From Chloroflexota bacterium (GTDB lineage: Bacteria > Chloroflexota > Limnocylindria > Limnocylindrales > CSP1-4): a stretch of 9,558 nt of DNA. The position numbers and the translations under genes were made by a program. Shown here piece by piece: positions 1-6,575 of this stretch; within the stretch, counting starts at the first letter, position 1; each line of letters opens with the position of its first letter. The notes below the pieces were generated by a model. That model was not told the origin of the DNA. It saw nothing but the letters and a program-made list of their open reading frames with translations, and made no database searches. The DNA lies in NCBI GenBank assembly GCA_021786915.1, contig JAJYMP010000498.1, positions 1 through 9,558 of the forward strand, read 5' to 3'.

Positions 1-1672
1 CGAGGTGGTCGCGCGGGAACTCCGTCCGGATCAGCGTGTCGAGCGCGATGGCCACGCGCTTGGCGGCGAGGTAGCAGCCCCGGAGCAGCATCGAGCGGCT
101 CATGTCCAGCAGCAGCACCGTGGCCGACGACGTCGTGTGCTCGGTCCGGTAGACCTCGAAGTCGTCGGGGCGGAGGCGGAGCGGGCCCCTGCCTCGCGCC
201 GCCGGGGCGTTCTCCTCGCGGCGGAGCGTGTTGCCCAGCGTCGCCCGCAGGTCGAGGTGGAACGGGTCGCCGAAGGCGAACGGCTTGCTCGTCTCCTCGC
301 GGTCGCCGCCCTGCCCGGGCCGCTCCAGCCGGTGCCCGCCGAACGCGTCGCGTTTGAGGCGCGCGAACAGCTCGTCGAGGACCTTCTGGCCGATCCGCCG
401 CGTTGCCCGCGGCGTCAGCTCGAGTCGCTTGCCGTGGCGCTCGAGGTACCCGGCGCGCTCGAGGCGGTCGGTGACCTCGTCGAGGGCGTCGAGGTCGCGG
501 ACGGCGTCCGGCCCGAGCAGGTCCGCAATTTGGCGACGGTCGATGGAGCCGAGCTCGCCCGGCCCCGTCGTCCCGTCGAGCTGCCCCTCGAGGGCGTCGA
601 GCGCCTGGAGCCGATCCAGCTGCTCCAGCGTGGACTCGAGCCCCAGTGGCTCGTCGCCGCCGAACGGCATGGGCTCGCCGAGGCCGCCGGGCAGCAGCTG
701 GTCGAGGTTCGCCGCCAGCCGCGCCAGGTCCCACTTGAGGCGGTCGTCCCGCAGCAGCGCGTCGATCGTGTCGCGCAGCTCGGCGCGCTGCTGCGGCGTG
801 AGCGAGCGGAGCAGCGACTGCAGCGACTGCATCCGCTGGGCCAGCTGCTCCACCACGTCGTCGAGCGTCTCGGCGCCCGCGAAGAAGCCGCCGTGCTGGC
901 GCAGGAAGTCGTCGACCGCGTCCTGCGATGGCTCGTCGCCGGCCATCCGCTGCTCGAGCAGGTCGTTGAGGTCGCGGACCATCTGCCGCTGCGCAGCGAG
1001 GTCCTCGGGGCGCATCCCCCCGACCGCGTCGGACAGCCCCTTCGTGTACCGGTCGAGGGTGGTCCGCCGCAGCCGGTCGACGAGGTCGTTGTACTGCTGG
1101 CGGGCGTCCGGGTCGAGGAAGTCGTAGTCCCGGAGGGCGCGCAGGCGCTTGCCGGCGTCGGGCGGCAGGGCGTCGAGGCTGTCGCGCCGCCGGGCGGCGA
1201 TCGAGCGGAGCATCTGGCGCAGCTCGGGGTCCGGCTGCGTGGCCGGGTCGCCGGCGCCGGGCTCCGTCTCGTCGAGGCGTCGCTCGAGCGCCGCGCGCTC
1301 CTTGGCCACGATGTCGTCGAGCGCCTGGCGCACGTCTGCGAGCGGGTCGGCCAGCCGTCCCTGGTCGAGGAGCTCGCGCCGGCGCTCCCGGAGCCGCTCC
1401 ATGAGGTCGCGCAGCCCGCGGAGGGCCGCCCGACCCGGCTCGTCCGCCCGCAACCCACGCTGCACGAGCCGGTGCAGCGCCTCCTCGACGTCGCCGTTCG
1501 CGAGCACATCGTCGGCCAGCGCGTCGACCAGCTCGTCAGCGGTCAGGTCGGGGACGTCCTGCGAGCCGTCCCAGGCCCGGTACTGCGCATCAGGCGTGAG
1601 TTGGCGCGCGACCCCCGGCGGCAGCGCGTCGCGCCGGTCGAGGTGGCCCGGGTCCGGCGTCAGGAAGGCCAT
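1..1672 (-). CDS. VWA-domain protein, partner of the adjacent chelatase-like ATPase (3' end cut by window)
   Basis: The frame starts at an ATG at 1672 and stays open for 557 codons to the window edge, so the C-terminus is missing. Seen: a charged, Asp/Arg/Leu-rich helical region (about residues 40-340), a stretch resembling a winged helix (about 376-435, with GYLERHGKRLELTPR), then the beginning of a von Willebrand A domain. Its metal-site motif DMSRS lies at residues 523-527 and fits the DxSxS MIDAS signature; KRVAIALDTLIR follows. A VWA domain needs about 180 residues, so at least 120 are probably lost. The gene starts 10 bp after the stop of the upstream ATPase, so the two are very likely cotranscribed. 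Family knowledge: VWA proteins paired with MoxR or chelatase-I-type ATPases act as substrate adaptors in ATP-driven protein remodelling or metal insertion (CoxE, ViaA and BchD are analogues). The client here is unknown. The start has only a weak ribosome-binding site, consistent with translational coupling. Confidence 0.93.
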   Translation of the reverse strand, partial: MAFLTPDPGHLDRRDALPPGVARQLTPDAQYRAWDGSQDVPDLTADELVDALADDVLANGDVEEALHRLVQRGLRADEPGRAALRGLRDLMERLRERRRELLDQGRLADPLADVRQALDDIVAKERAALERRLDETEPGAGDPATQPDPELRQMLRSIAARRRDSLDALPPDAGKRLRALRDYDFLDPDARQQYNDLVDRLRRTTLDRYTKGLSDAVGGMRPEDLAAQRQMVRDLNDLLEQRMAGDEPSQDAVDDFLRQHGGFFAGAETLDDVVEQLAQRMQSLQSLLRSLTPQQRAELRDTIDALLRDDRLKWDLARLAANLDQLLPGGLGEPMPFGGDEPLGLESTLEQLDRLQALDALEGQLDGTTGPGELGSIDRRQIADLLGPDAVRDLDALDEVTDRLERAGYLERHGKRLELTPRATRRIGQKVLDELFARLKRDAFGGHRLERPGQGGDREETSKPFAFGDPFHLDLRATLGNTLRREENAPAARGRGPLRLRPDDFEVYRTEHTTSSATVLLLDMSRSMLLRGCYLAAKRVAIALDTLIRTEFPRDHL

Positions 1673-1682
1673 GGGCGCACGC

Positions 1683-3215
1683 CTACCGGCGGTAGGACAC
1701 GCCGCCGTGCCCGCGGTCCTTGGTCAGCCTGCGGTGGAGGTGGAGGCCCTCGAGCAGCAGCTCGACCGCCGATGCCACGAGCGCCGGCTCCTCGGCGCCA
1801 TCAGCGGCGTCGAACGCGCCCAGCGCCACCACCGCGTCGCGCAGGCCCGGCACGTCGCGCATCGCCCGCACGTAGTCGCGCGCGGGGACCATCTCGCCCG
1901 TCTCCACGACCAGCCCGGCCTCGAACGCGCTGAGCACGGGCTCCAGACGCTCCACTGAGGTGTGGCGGTTGAACGTGGCGAACACCGACTTGGTCACGAG
2001 CCGCTCGACGATCCGCTCCTCGGGGGTGTCCTCGCCGGCCGTCTCGACCTCGATCTTGCCCGTGGTCGACGCGAGCACGGCGCCGAGGTCGCTGATCCGC
2101 GGGGCCCCGACCAGCTCGCCGAGGCGCACGGCCCGCTTGAGCGCGGCGGCCTCGAGGACCTCCATGTTGGTCACCGAGACGCGGACCGACACGCCGCTGC
2201 GCTGGCTGATGTCCGCCGATCGCCGGGCGAGGTGGGTCAGGTGGGCGACGAGCTCCTCCATGAAGTCCGGCACGAGCACCCGGGGCTCGCCCTCGCGCAT
2301 GGGGAACGTGTGCTTCTCCTGCCGGATGATCTCGACCTCGTGCTCCAGCGAGCGCGGGTAGTGGGTTCGGATCTGCGAGCCCAGCCGGTCCTTGAGCGGC
2401 GTGATGATGCGGCCCCGGCTGGTGTAGTCCTCCGGGTTGGCCGACGCCACGACGAACAGGTCGAGCGGCAGGCGGATCGTGAAGCCGCGGATCTGGACGT
2501 CGCGCTCCTCCAGGATGTTGAGCAGGCCCACCTGGATGCGCTCGGCGAGATCCGGCAGCTCGTTGATCGCGAAGATGCCGCGGTTGGCGCGCGGGATGAG
2601 GCCGTAGTGGAGCGTGAGCTCGTCGGAGAGGTAGCGGCCCTCGGCGAGCCGGATGGGGTCGACCTCGCCGATCAGGTCGGCGATCGTGATGTCCGGGGTT
2701 GCGAGCTTCTCGACATGGCGCCGGTCGCGCGGGACCCAGTCGAGCGGCGTGACGTCGCCGCCCTCCGCCACGACGGCCCTCCCCGCGGCGCTGATGGGCG
2801 AGAACGGGTCGTCGTTGAGTTGGCCGCCGCGGACGACGGGGAGCCACGGGTCGAGGAGGCCGACCAGGAGTCGCGCCAGCCGCGTCTTCGCCTGGCCGCG
2901 CTCGCCCAGGAACACGATGTCCTGCCCGGCGATGAGCGCGTTCTCGACGGCGGGGATCACCGTCTCCTCGTAGCCCACGATGCCGGGGAACGTCTCCTCG
3001 CCGCTCGCGATCTTGGCGAGCAGATTCGCCCGCAGCTCCTCCTTGACACTCCGCGAGTGCCAGCCGGATTCGCGCAGCTCGCCGATGGTGGCCGGGAGGG
3101 CGTCGGGGGTGGCGGGTTCAAGCGAGGGAGCGGGCGATCGGGCCACGGCTGGGGACTCCGGGGACGGCGGGCTGATCGACCCGCCCAGCGTGGCACCGCC
3201 GCCGGATACCGTCAA
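1683..3215 (-). CDS. AAA+ ATPase of the MoxR / magnesium-chelatase subunit I type
   Basis: The 510-residue product has one AAA+ module. Visible motifs: Walker A GERGQAKT at residues 104-111 (Ala-Lys-Thr rather than the usual Gly-Lys-Thr/Ser), Walker B-like GIFAINEL around 213-220 with Asn-Glu instead of Asp-Glu, sensor 1 in VVASANPEDYTSRGR (Asn260), a candidate arginine finger in LKDR (276-277), and a C-terminal helical lid. The first 40 residues are Ser/Pro/Ala-rich and probably disordered. Role by family: ATP-driven remodelling with a VWA partner, which here is the next gene downstream. Magnesium chelation in chlorophyll synthesis is unlikely, because no bch gene is present and the proteins match the stand-alone ATPase-VWA pair instead. 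The start is a TTG at 3215, chosen because no in-frame ATG precedes the conserved part. A GTG at 3146 is an alternative that removes much of the disordered leader. A phased array of dyads lies just upstream. Confidence 0.93.
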   Translation of the reverse strand: MTVSGGGATLGGSISPPSPESPAVARSPAPSLEPATPDALPATIGELRESGWHSRSVKEELRANLLAKIASGEETFPGIVGYEETVIPAVENALIAGQDIVFLGERGQAKTRLARLLVGLLDPWLPVVRGGQLNDDPFSPISAAGRAVVAEGGDVTPLDWVPRDRRHVEKLATPDITIADLIGEVDPIRLAEGRYLSDELTLHYGLIPRANRGIFAINELPDLAERIQVGLLNILEERDVQIRGFTIRLPLDLFVVASANPEDYTSRGRIITPLKDRLGSQIRTHYPRSLEHEVEIIRQEKHTFPMREGEPRVLVPDFMEELVAHLTHLARRSADISQRSGVSVRVSVTNMEVLEAAALKRAVRLGELVGAPRISDLGAVLASTTGKIEVETAGEDTPEERIVERLVTKSVFATFNRHTSVERLEPVLSAFEAGLVVETGEMVPARDYVRAMRDVPGLRDAVVALGAFDAADGAEEPALVASAVELLLEGLHLHRRLTKDRGHGGVSYRR

Positions 3216-3240
3216 ACGTGCCGCTGCCGCCCGGGCTTCT

Positions 3241-3464
3241 GCTGAGGCCGAGGCCGAGGCTGGACTGGGAGTCCGAGTTCCATGGCCGTGCTGGTTGCAG
3301 ACTGGCCCGGGGGTCCAGTTAGCGACGACCGCGAGCCACTCAGACCCCCGAATCGGGTCGTGATCTGGACCCGGAGTCCATCAGATGACCGGGTCCACTC
3401 AACGGTCCGGACTGGGAGTCCAGCCTTCGCGTCGCGAGGCGCCCCGAAGACCCTCGGCCTCAGC
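3241..3464. repeat. 224-bp segment bounded by a perfect 13-bp inverted repeat
   Basis: GCTGAGGCCGAGG at 3241-3253 is the exact reverse complement of 3452-3464. The repeat pair encloses the whole dyad array between the methyltransferase gene and the ATPase gene. The right arm covers the TGA stop of the methyltransferase gene. The left arm is extended by one more GGCCGA-like unit, so part of the match could come from a simple six-base repetition. No target-site duplication is visible outside the arms. It may be a small non-coding repeat element or a long-range RNA stem; function unknown. Confidence 0.5.
3262..3421. promoter_or_regulatory. Array of four dyad elements (consensus TGGAC-N5-GTCCA) with 21-bp helical phasing
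   Basis: Four dyad-symmetric sites are visible. GGACTGGGAGTCC occurs exactly at 3262-3274 and again at 3409-3421. TGGACCCGGAGTCCA lies at 3366-3380. An imperfect 19-bp site with ACTGG/CCAGT arms lies at 3301-3319. Their centres are 3268, 3310, 3373 and 3415, so the spacings are 42, 63 and 42 bp, each a multiple of 21 (two helical turns). A fifth, different palindrome (CCCGAATCGGG, centre 3352) also falls on this grid. The array sits about 45 to 205 bp upstream of the ATPase start. Inference: operator sites for a cooperative dimeric regulator of the ATPase-VWA operon. A chain of short RNA hairpins is the alternative. Confidence 0.5.
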
Positions 3465-4938
3465 CCTCGAGCATCCGGCGGGGGTCCGGCCACTCGGCGA
3501 GCCCGATCGAGCGCGCGGCCTCGTCGATCAGCCCGCACAGCCCCTCGAGCACGTCGTCGGACAGGCCCACCGGCGGCTCGGCGATCATCGCGGCCGCCCT
3601 GTCCGAGGCCAGGTCCACGACGCTCGCGCGCCCCGACGCCGCCCATTCGCCCAGCCCGCCGCGGTACGAGAGCAGCGGCTTGACGAAGTCCGAGCGCAGG
3701 TACTTGCGCGTGTGGGCCGTGGCGAGGAAGCCGAAGTCGGACTCCAGCCCCTCGACGATCGCGTCCACGGAGAGCGCGTCGCCGTCCCAGGGGTGCCGCT
3801 GGTAGGCGTAGAACGCGTAGTTGAGGACCTCGTCGTCGATGACCAGCGCCTCGACCGACCCGCCGACGCCGCTCTGGTTCTCGCCCGGTCCGGACAGGAA
3901 CCGCGGCCGCGCGGCGAGCCCGAGGATGGCGTTGGCCATGTGCTCGTAGCCGAACTGCGCGTCCACGACCACCGAATCGCTCGTCGGGCCGTAGCAGTCG
4001 CAGGCGAGGCCGTACTTGCGGGCGAGCAGGGTCGCGGCCATCGAGGCGACGCCGGTCTCGGGCGGCCCGGAGGTGACGACGCCGGTCCGCGGGTTGATCG
4101 ACGAGAGCCGCGGCCCGTAGTAGAGCGGCGTCCCGGGCGCGGCGGCCTGCGTCAGCACCACGCCCGCGAGCACCTCGGCGTTCTGGGTGGCGACCGCCGC
4201 CGCCATCGAACCGGGCGCGGTGGTGCCCGCGGCGGGGCAGGGGAGGATCTCAACGGCCACCTGCCCGTCGCGGACTGTGGCGAGGAGGGCGTCGCTGACC
4301 TCGGCCCCCAGCTGGAGCGGGCTGACCGGCGAGAACGCGAGGTCCACCGGGTAGCGCCCGTCGGAGCCGTCGGAGTCCGTCAGAGCGACCGCCATGCGGC
4401 GCAGGAATGCGGCCTGGAACGCGAAGGAGATGCCGGGGCCGCCGACCGGCTTGTCCGTCTCGTGGGCGAGCACGAGGTAGGAGTACAGCGGCTCGAGCGG
4501 GTAGGGGACGTCGTCGGGCTGGACCAGCGAGGTCACGCTGTGGAGGTTCGTCATGTGGTGCATGACGCGGGTGAGGCGGACCTGGTCGGCCATGGTGGCG
4601 CGGCGGCTGGCGCCCGTCTTGGGGTTGATGATGTCGCGGGCACCGCCCATGTTGTGGACGAAGGTCGGCCCGGGATCGGCATCGACGAGGATCGACCGGG
4701 CGGTGTCGCGGGCGACGAGCGTGAACGCGCGCGGGCACGCGGCGACCGCGTCCATGACCACGCCGGCGGGCATGCGGAGCCGGCCCCGGTCGCCCTCCAC
4801 GCAGCCGGCGCCGAGCAGGACCGCGCGGGCGGCGGGCGATTCAACCTGGACGCCGACGCGTTCGAGGACCGCGAGCGACGCCTCGTGGATCGCCTCGATG
4901 GCCGCCTCGGGCCACAGGTCGAGCACGTCGTTCCCCAT
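3460..4938 (-). CDS. MttB-family (trimethylamine methyltransferase-like) protein without pyrrolysine
   Basis: The 492-residue product reads as a full-length MttB-superfamily TIM-barrel protein; archaeal MttB is about 495 residues. Recognisable stretches are VLERVGVQVESP near the N-terminus, FVHNMGGARDIINPKTG (about 93-109), SVTSLVQPDDVPYPLEP (134-150), KPVGGPGISF (163-172), and later YYGPRLSSINPRTG and GPGENQSGVGG. Family role: moving a methyl group from a quaternary or tertiary amine to a corrinoid protein. True trimethylamine enzymes have an in-frame amber codon for pyrrolysine. None exists here, so a glycine-betaine-type or other betaine demethylase, or an unknown activity, is more likely. 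No corrinoid protein or reductive activator is encoded nearby. The ATG at 4938 is preferred over an upstream in-frame start at 4995: AAGGGA lies 8 bp before it, and homology-like sequence starts only there. The stop TGA lies inside the right arm of the 13-bp inverted repeat. Confidence 0.93.
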   Translation of the reverse strand: MGNDVLDLWPEAAIEAIHEASLAVLERVGVQVESPAARAVLLGAGCVEGDRGRLRMPAGVVMDAVAACPRAFTLVARDTARSILVDADPGPTFVHNMGGARDIINPKTGASRRATMADQVRLTRVMHHMTNLHSVTSLVQPDDVPYPLEPLYSYLVLAHETDKPVGGPGISFAFQAAFLRRMAVALTDSDGSDGRYPVDLAFSPVSPLQLGAEVSDALLATVRDGQVAVEILPCPAAGTTAPGSMAAAVATQNAEVLAGVVLTQAAAPGTPLYYGPRLSSINPRTGVVTSGPPETGVASMAATLLARKYGLACDCYGPTSDSVVVDAQFGYEHMANAILGLAARPRFLSGPGENQSGVGGSVEALVIDDEVLNYAFYAYQRHPWDGDALSVDAIVEGLESDFGFLATAHTRKYLRSDFVKPLLSYRGGLGEWAASGRASVVDLASDRAAAMIAEPPVGLSDDVLEGLCGLIDEAARSIGLAEWPDPRRMLEG

Positions 4939-4946
4939 CGCTTTCG

Positions 4947-4952
4947 TCCCTT
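4947..4952 (-). promoter_or_regulatory. Ribosome-binding site of the MttB-family gene
   Basis: AAGGGA on the minus strand, 8 bp before the ATG at 4938. It decides in favour of this start over the in-frame start 57 bp upstream. Confidence 0.6.
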
Positions 4953-4980
4953 CGCTGCCCGGCCAGTCCGGCCAGCGCCA

Positions 4981-4986
4981 ACGATA
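4981..4986 (-). promoter_or_regulatory. Possible -10 element for the MttB-family gene
   Basis: TATCGT on the minus strand fits the TAnnnT -10 pattern and would give a leader of roughly 35 bases before the ATG at 4938. The -35 region (TGCGGA, 16 bp upstream) is a poor match, so this is tentative. Confidence 0.25.
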
Positions 4987-5445
4987 GGGGCGCATCAGGC
5001 CGTCCGCAGGCTCGTGGTGACGGGCTCCGATCGGACGATGACGAGCGCGCCCGCTCGCCCACGCGCCGGCCGCCCCGCCGCGCCCGTCCGCGCCCGGCTG
5101 CCGATCTCGTCACTTGCACTCGATCCGCGGGTGGCGCCCGCCGTGCAAGGGGCGGCTCTGCCGGCGCATCCCGCCGGCGTTCGGTCCGCCCCGCGCACGG
5201 CCCCGGCGGGCTGGTCCAGCGGCGCGCCCGAGGCCCGGAAGTCAGGTGCAACGGTGCGCCCGCAGCCAGGGGCGCGTAAGCGTCACATCAGTGCCCGTCG
5301 ACATGATGGCCGCATGACTTCGCGACAACGACGATGCGACATCGGTGGGGATGACGCCCGCCGTCTGGGCCGGGCCGGCTGAGCGGTCGCGGGCTGGGGC
5401 GGCGACCTGGCGCGGCCGGGCCGGCTGATCGCGTTCCCTCGCACA

Positions 5446-5462
5446 TCCCGAGCGATTCGGGA
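5446..5462. repeat. Perfect inverted repeat TCCCGA-N5-TCGGGA
   Basis: Six-base arms around the five-base centre GCGAT. No T-run follows on either strand, so it is not a typical intrinsic terminator; an operator or chance hairpin is possible. The half CGATTCGGG also occurs, on the opposite strand, in the palindrome at 3347-3357. Confidence 0.4.
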
Positions 5463-5481
5463 CGGAAGGCACTCCGTGGGA

Positions 5482-5528
5482 TCGCGGTTCGCGTGCGATG
5501 GTAGGCACAGGCGAGGCTCGCGGTTCGC
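5482..5528. repeat. Direct repeat TCGCGGTTCGC, period 36 bp
   Basis: Two exact copies at 5482-5492 and 5518-5528. A looser third GTTCGC lies at about 5543. The meaning is unknown. Confidence 0.35.
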
Positions 5529-5680
5529 TGGTACGAGCAGACCGTTCGCCGGCCCCAACAGGCCGACCACCGGTCCGGCAGCCCCTGAGGCACCGGACGT
5601 CAGGGAACCCCCGGCCGACACGGGCTATGGCGGAACCGCGAGCCCGCTACCCGAACCCCAAGCCGCGGCGCCCGAGGCGA

Positions 5681-5686
5681 TACGCT
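5681..5686 (+). promoter_or_regulatory. Possible -10 element giving a leaderless mRNA for the lipoprotein gene
   Basis: TACGCT fits TAnnnT and ends 7 bp before the ATG at 5694, the spacing expected if transcription starts at the A of the start codon. No convincing -35 and no Shine-Dalgarno at usual spacing is present, which fits leaderless initiation but does not prove it. Confidence 0.3.
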
Positions 5687-5693
5687 GCGCGCG

Positions 5694-6530
5694 ATGGAAC
5701 TTCGCCGGTCGACCCTGCGTTTGCGGCCCATGAAGACCCTGTCGATCCTGCCGCGCCCTGTCGGGCTCGCCGGCCTCCTCGTCATCGTCGTGCTAGCGTT
5801 CGCGGCCTGCACGGGCGCCGGCGCGAGCCCCGCGTCACCCGGTCCGGCCGGGTCGCCGGGGGCAAGCTCCGCGCCCGCAGCGAGCACGGCCCCCTCCGCC
5901 TCGGCGAACGCCTCCGGCGGCCCGGTCACCTCCGCCGAAGCCGCCTTCGCCGCCGTCCAGGCCCGCTCGCCCTGGTTCGACGGCGTCAAGCCGAAGGACC
6001 CCAACCTCATCGGGCAGGCATCCTGGTGGCAGGCCGCCCCCGCCGCGGGCGGCGCCTGGACCGTGACCGTCAGCGTCGGGTGGGGCGACTGCCAGGCCGG
6101 CTGCATCGACCACCACGTCTGGGCCTGGCAGGTGGCGAGCGACGGGACGCCGACCCTCCAGAGCGAATCGGGCTCTGCGCTCCCCGCGGACCAGCGCGCA
6201 GCCCTGGCCGGCACGTCGGGCGCCAGCGGCATCGGCGGCGAGGTCACCGCCGGCCCCACGTGCCCGGTGGAGCGCCCGGGCGACTCGGCGTGCGCGGAGC
6301 GGCCGGTCAAGGGCGCGGTGCTCGTGGTCACGGACGCCGGCGGCAAGGAGGTCGCGCGGTTCACGACGGACGGGAGCGGCCTGTTCCGGATCGACCTCGC
6401 GCCCGGCACCTATACCCTGGCCGCCCAGCCGGTGACCGGCCTCCTGGGGACGCCCGCCCAGCAGCACGTGACGGTGGCCGCCGACAGGCTCACGGAGGTC
6501 ACGATCGGCTACGACACCGGCATCCGCTGA
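5694..6530 (+). CDS. Secreted lipoprotein with Cys-containing middle domain and C-terminal carboxypeptidase-regulatory-like fold
   Basis: The 278-residue product has a basic N-terminus, a hydrophobic segment (about residues 23-37) and a lipobox LAFAAC with the lipidated Cys at position 39. A Ser/Ala/Pro/Gly linker follows (40-78). The middle domain (about 80-160) contains WGDCQAGCIDHHVWAW. The C-terminal domain (about 178-278, from GIGGEVTAGPTCPV) has two cysteines (190, 200), and GLFRIDLAPGTYTLAAQPV looks like a carboxypeptidase-regulatory or CNA-B-like beta sandwich. It is therefore probably anchored on the outer face of the cytoplasmic membrane. The ligand and role are unknown. An in-frame ATG at 5730 would give a more ordinary 26-residue signal peptide; the upstream ATG is listed because a -10-like element sits just before it. 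The gene converges on the Tad operon and ends 45 bp from it. Confidence 0.85.
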   Translation: MELRRSTLRLRPMKTLSILPRPVGLAGLLVIVVLAFAACTGAGASPASPGPAGSPGASSAPAASTAPSASANASGGPVTSAEAAFAAVQARSPWFDGVKPKDPNLIGQASWWQAAPAAGGAWTVTVSVGWGDCQAGCIDHHVWAWQVASDGTPTLQSESGSALPADQRAALAGTSGASGIGGEVTAGPTCPVERPGDSACAERPVKGAVLVVTDAGGKEVARFTTDGSGLFRIDLAPGTYTLAAQPVTGLLGTPAQQHVTVAADRLTEVTIGYDTGIR

Positions 6531-6575
6531 GCCGCGCAGGTCGCGGACCGGGACCGGGACCCCGAAGGCCGGTGC

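Larger units (their letters stand above)
4987..5693. other. Gene-free stretch between the divergent MttB-family and lipoprotein genes
   Basis: About 700 bp in which I see no credible gene. Short frames are open on both strands, but they are low in complexity, overlap each other and have no ribosome-binding site or recognisable motif. It holds three small structures: a 13-bp dyad CGATG-CGA-CATCG at 5332-5344, a 17-bp perfect inverted repeat at 5446-5462, and an 11-bp direct repeat at 5482-5492 and 5518-5528. The two flanking genes are divergently transcribed, so promoters for both must lie in or at the edges of this stretch. Confidence 0.6.

Noticed and set aside
5..1933. Plus-strand open frame of 642 codons
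   Set aside because: It lies antisense to the VWA gene and part of the ATPase gene. It is Arg/Val/Glu/Leu-rich without any domain, and arises from GC-biased codons of the real genes on the other strand.
1683..3215. Bona fide magnesium chelatase subunit of chlorophyll synthesis
   Set aside because: The motif variants and the single VWA partner fit the stand-alone ATPase-VWA pair, and no other pigment gene is present.
1962..3245. Plus-strand open frame of 427 codons
   Set aside because: Antisense to the ATPase, whose Walker motifs and sensor residues are clear. The plus-strand product has no motif.
3262..3421. CRISPR array
   Set aside because: The repeated units are short imperfect palindromes at unequal multiples of 21 bp, with no conserved long repeat, no spacers of constant size and no cas genes.
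3385..5382. Plus-strand open frame of 665 codons
   Set aside because: Antisense to the MttB-family gene and running through the gene-free stretch. The product is compositionally odd and unlike any family.
5283..5621. Minus-strand open frames of about 100 codons in the gene-free stretch
   Set aside because: Two overlapping frames are open at once, the products are repetitive, and neither has a ribosome-binding site or recognisable motif.
6531..6575. Bidirectional terminator between the convergent lipoprotein and TadG-like genes
   Set aside because: Only short GC-rich pairings (GGTCGCGGACC) are visible, with no stable long stem and no T-run on either strand.
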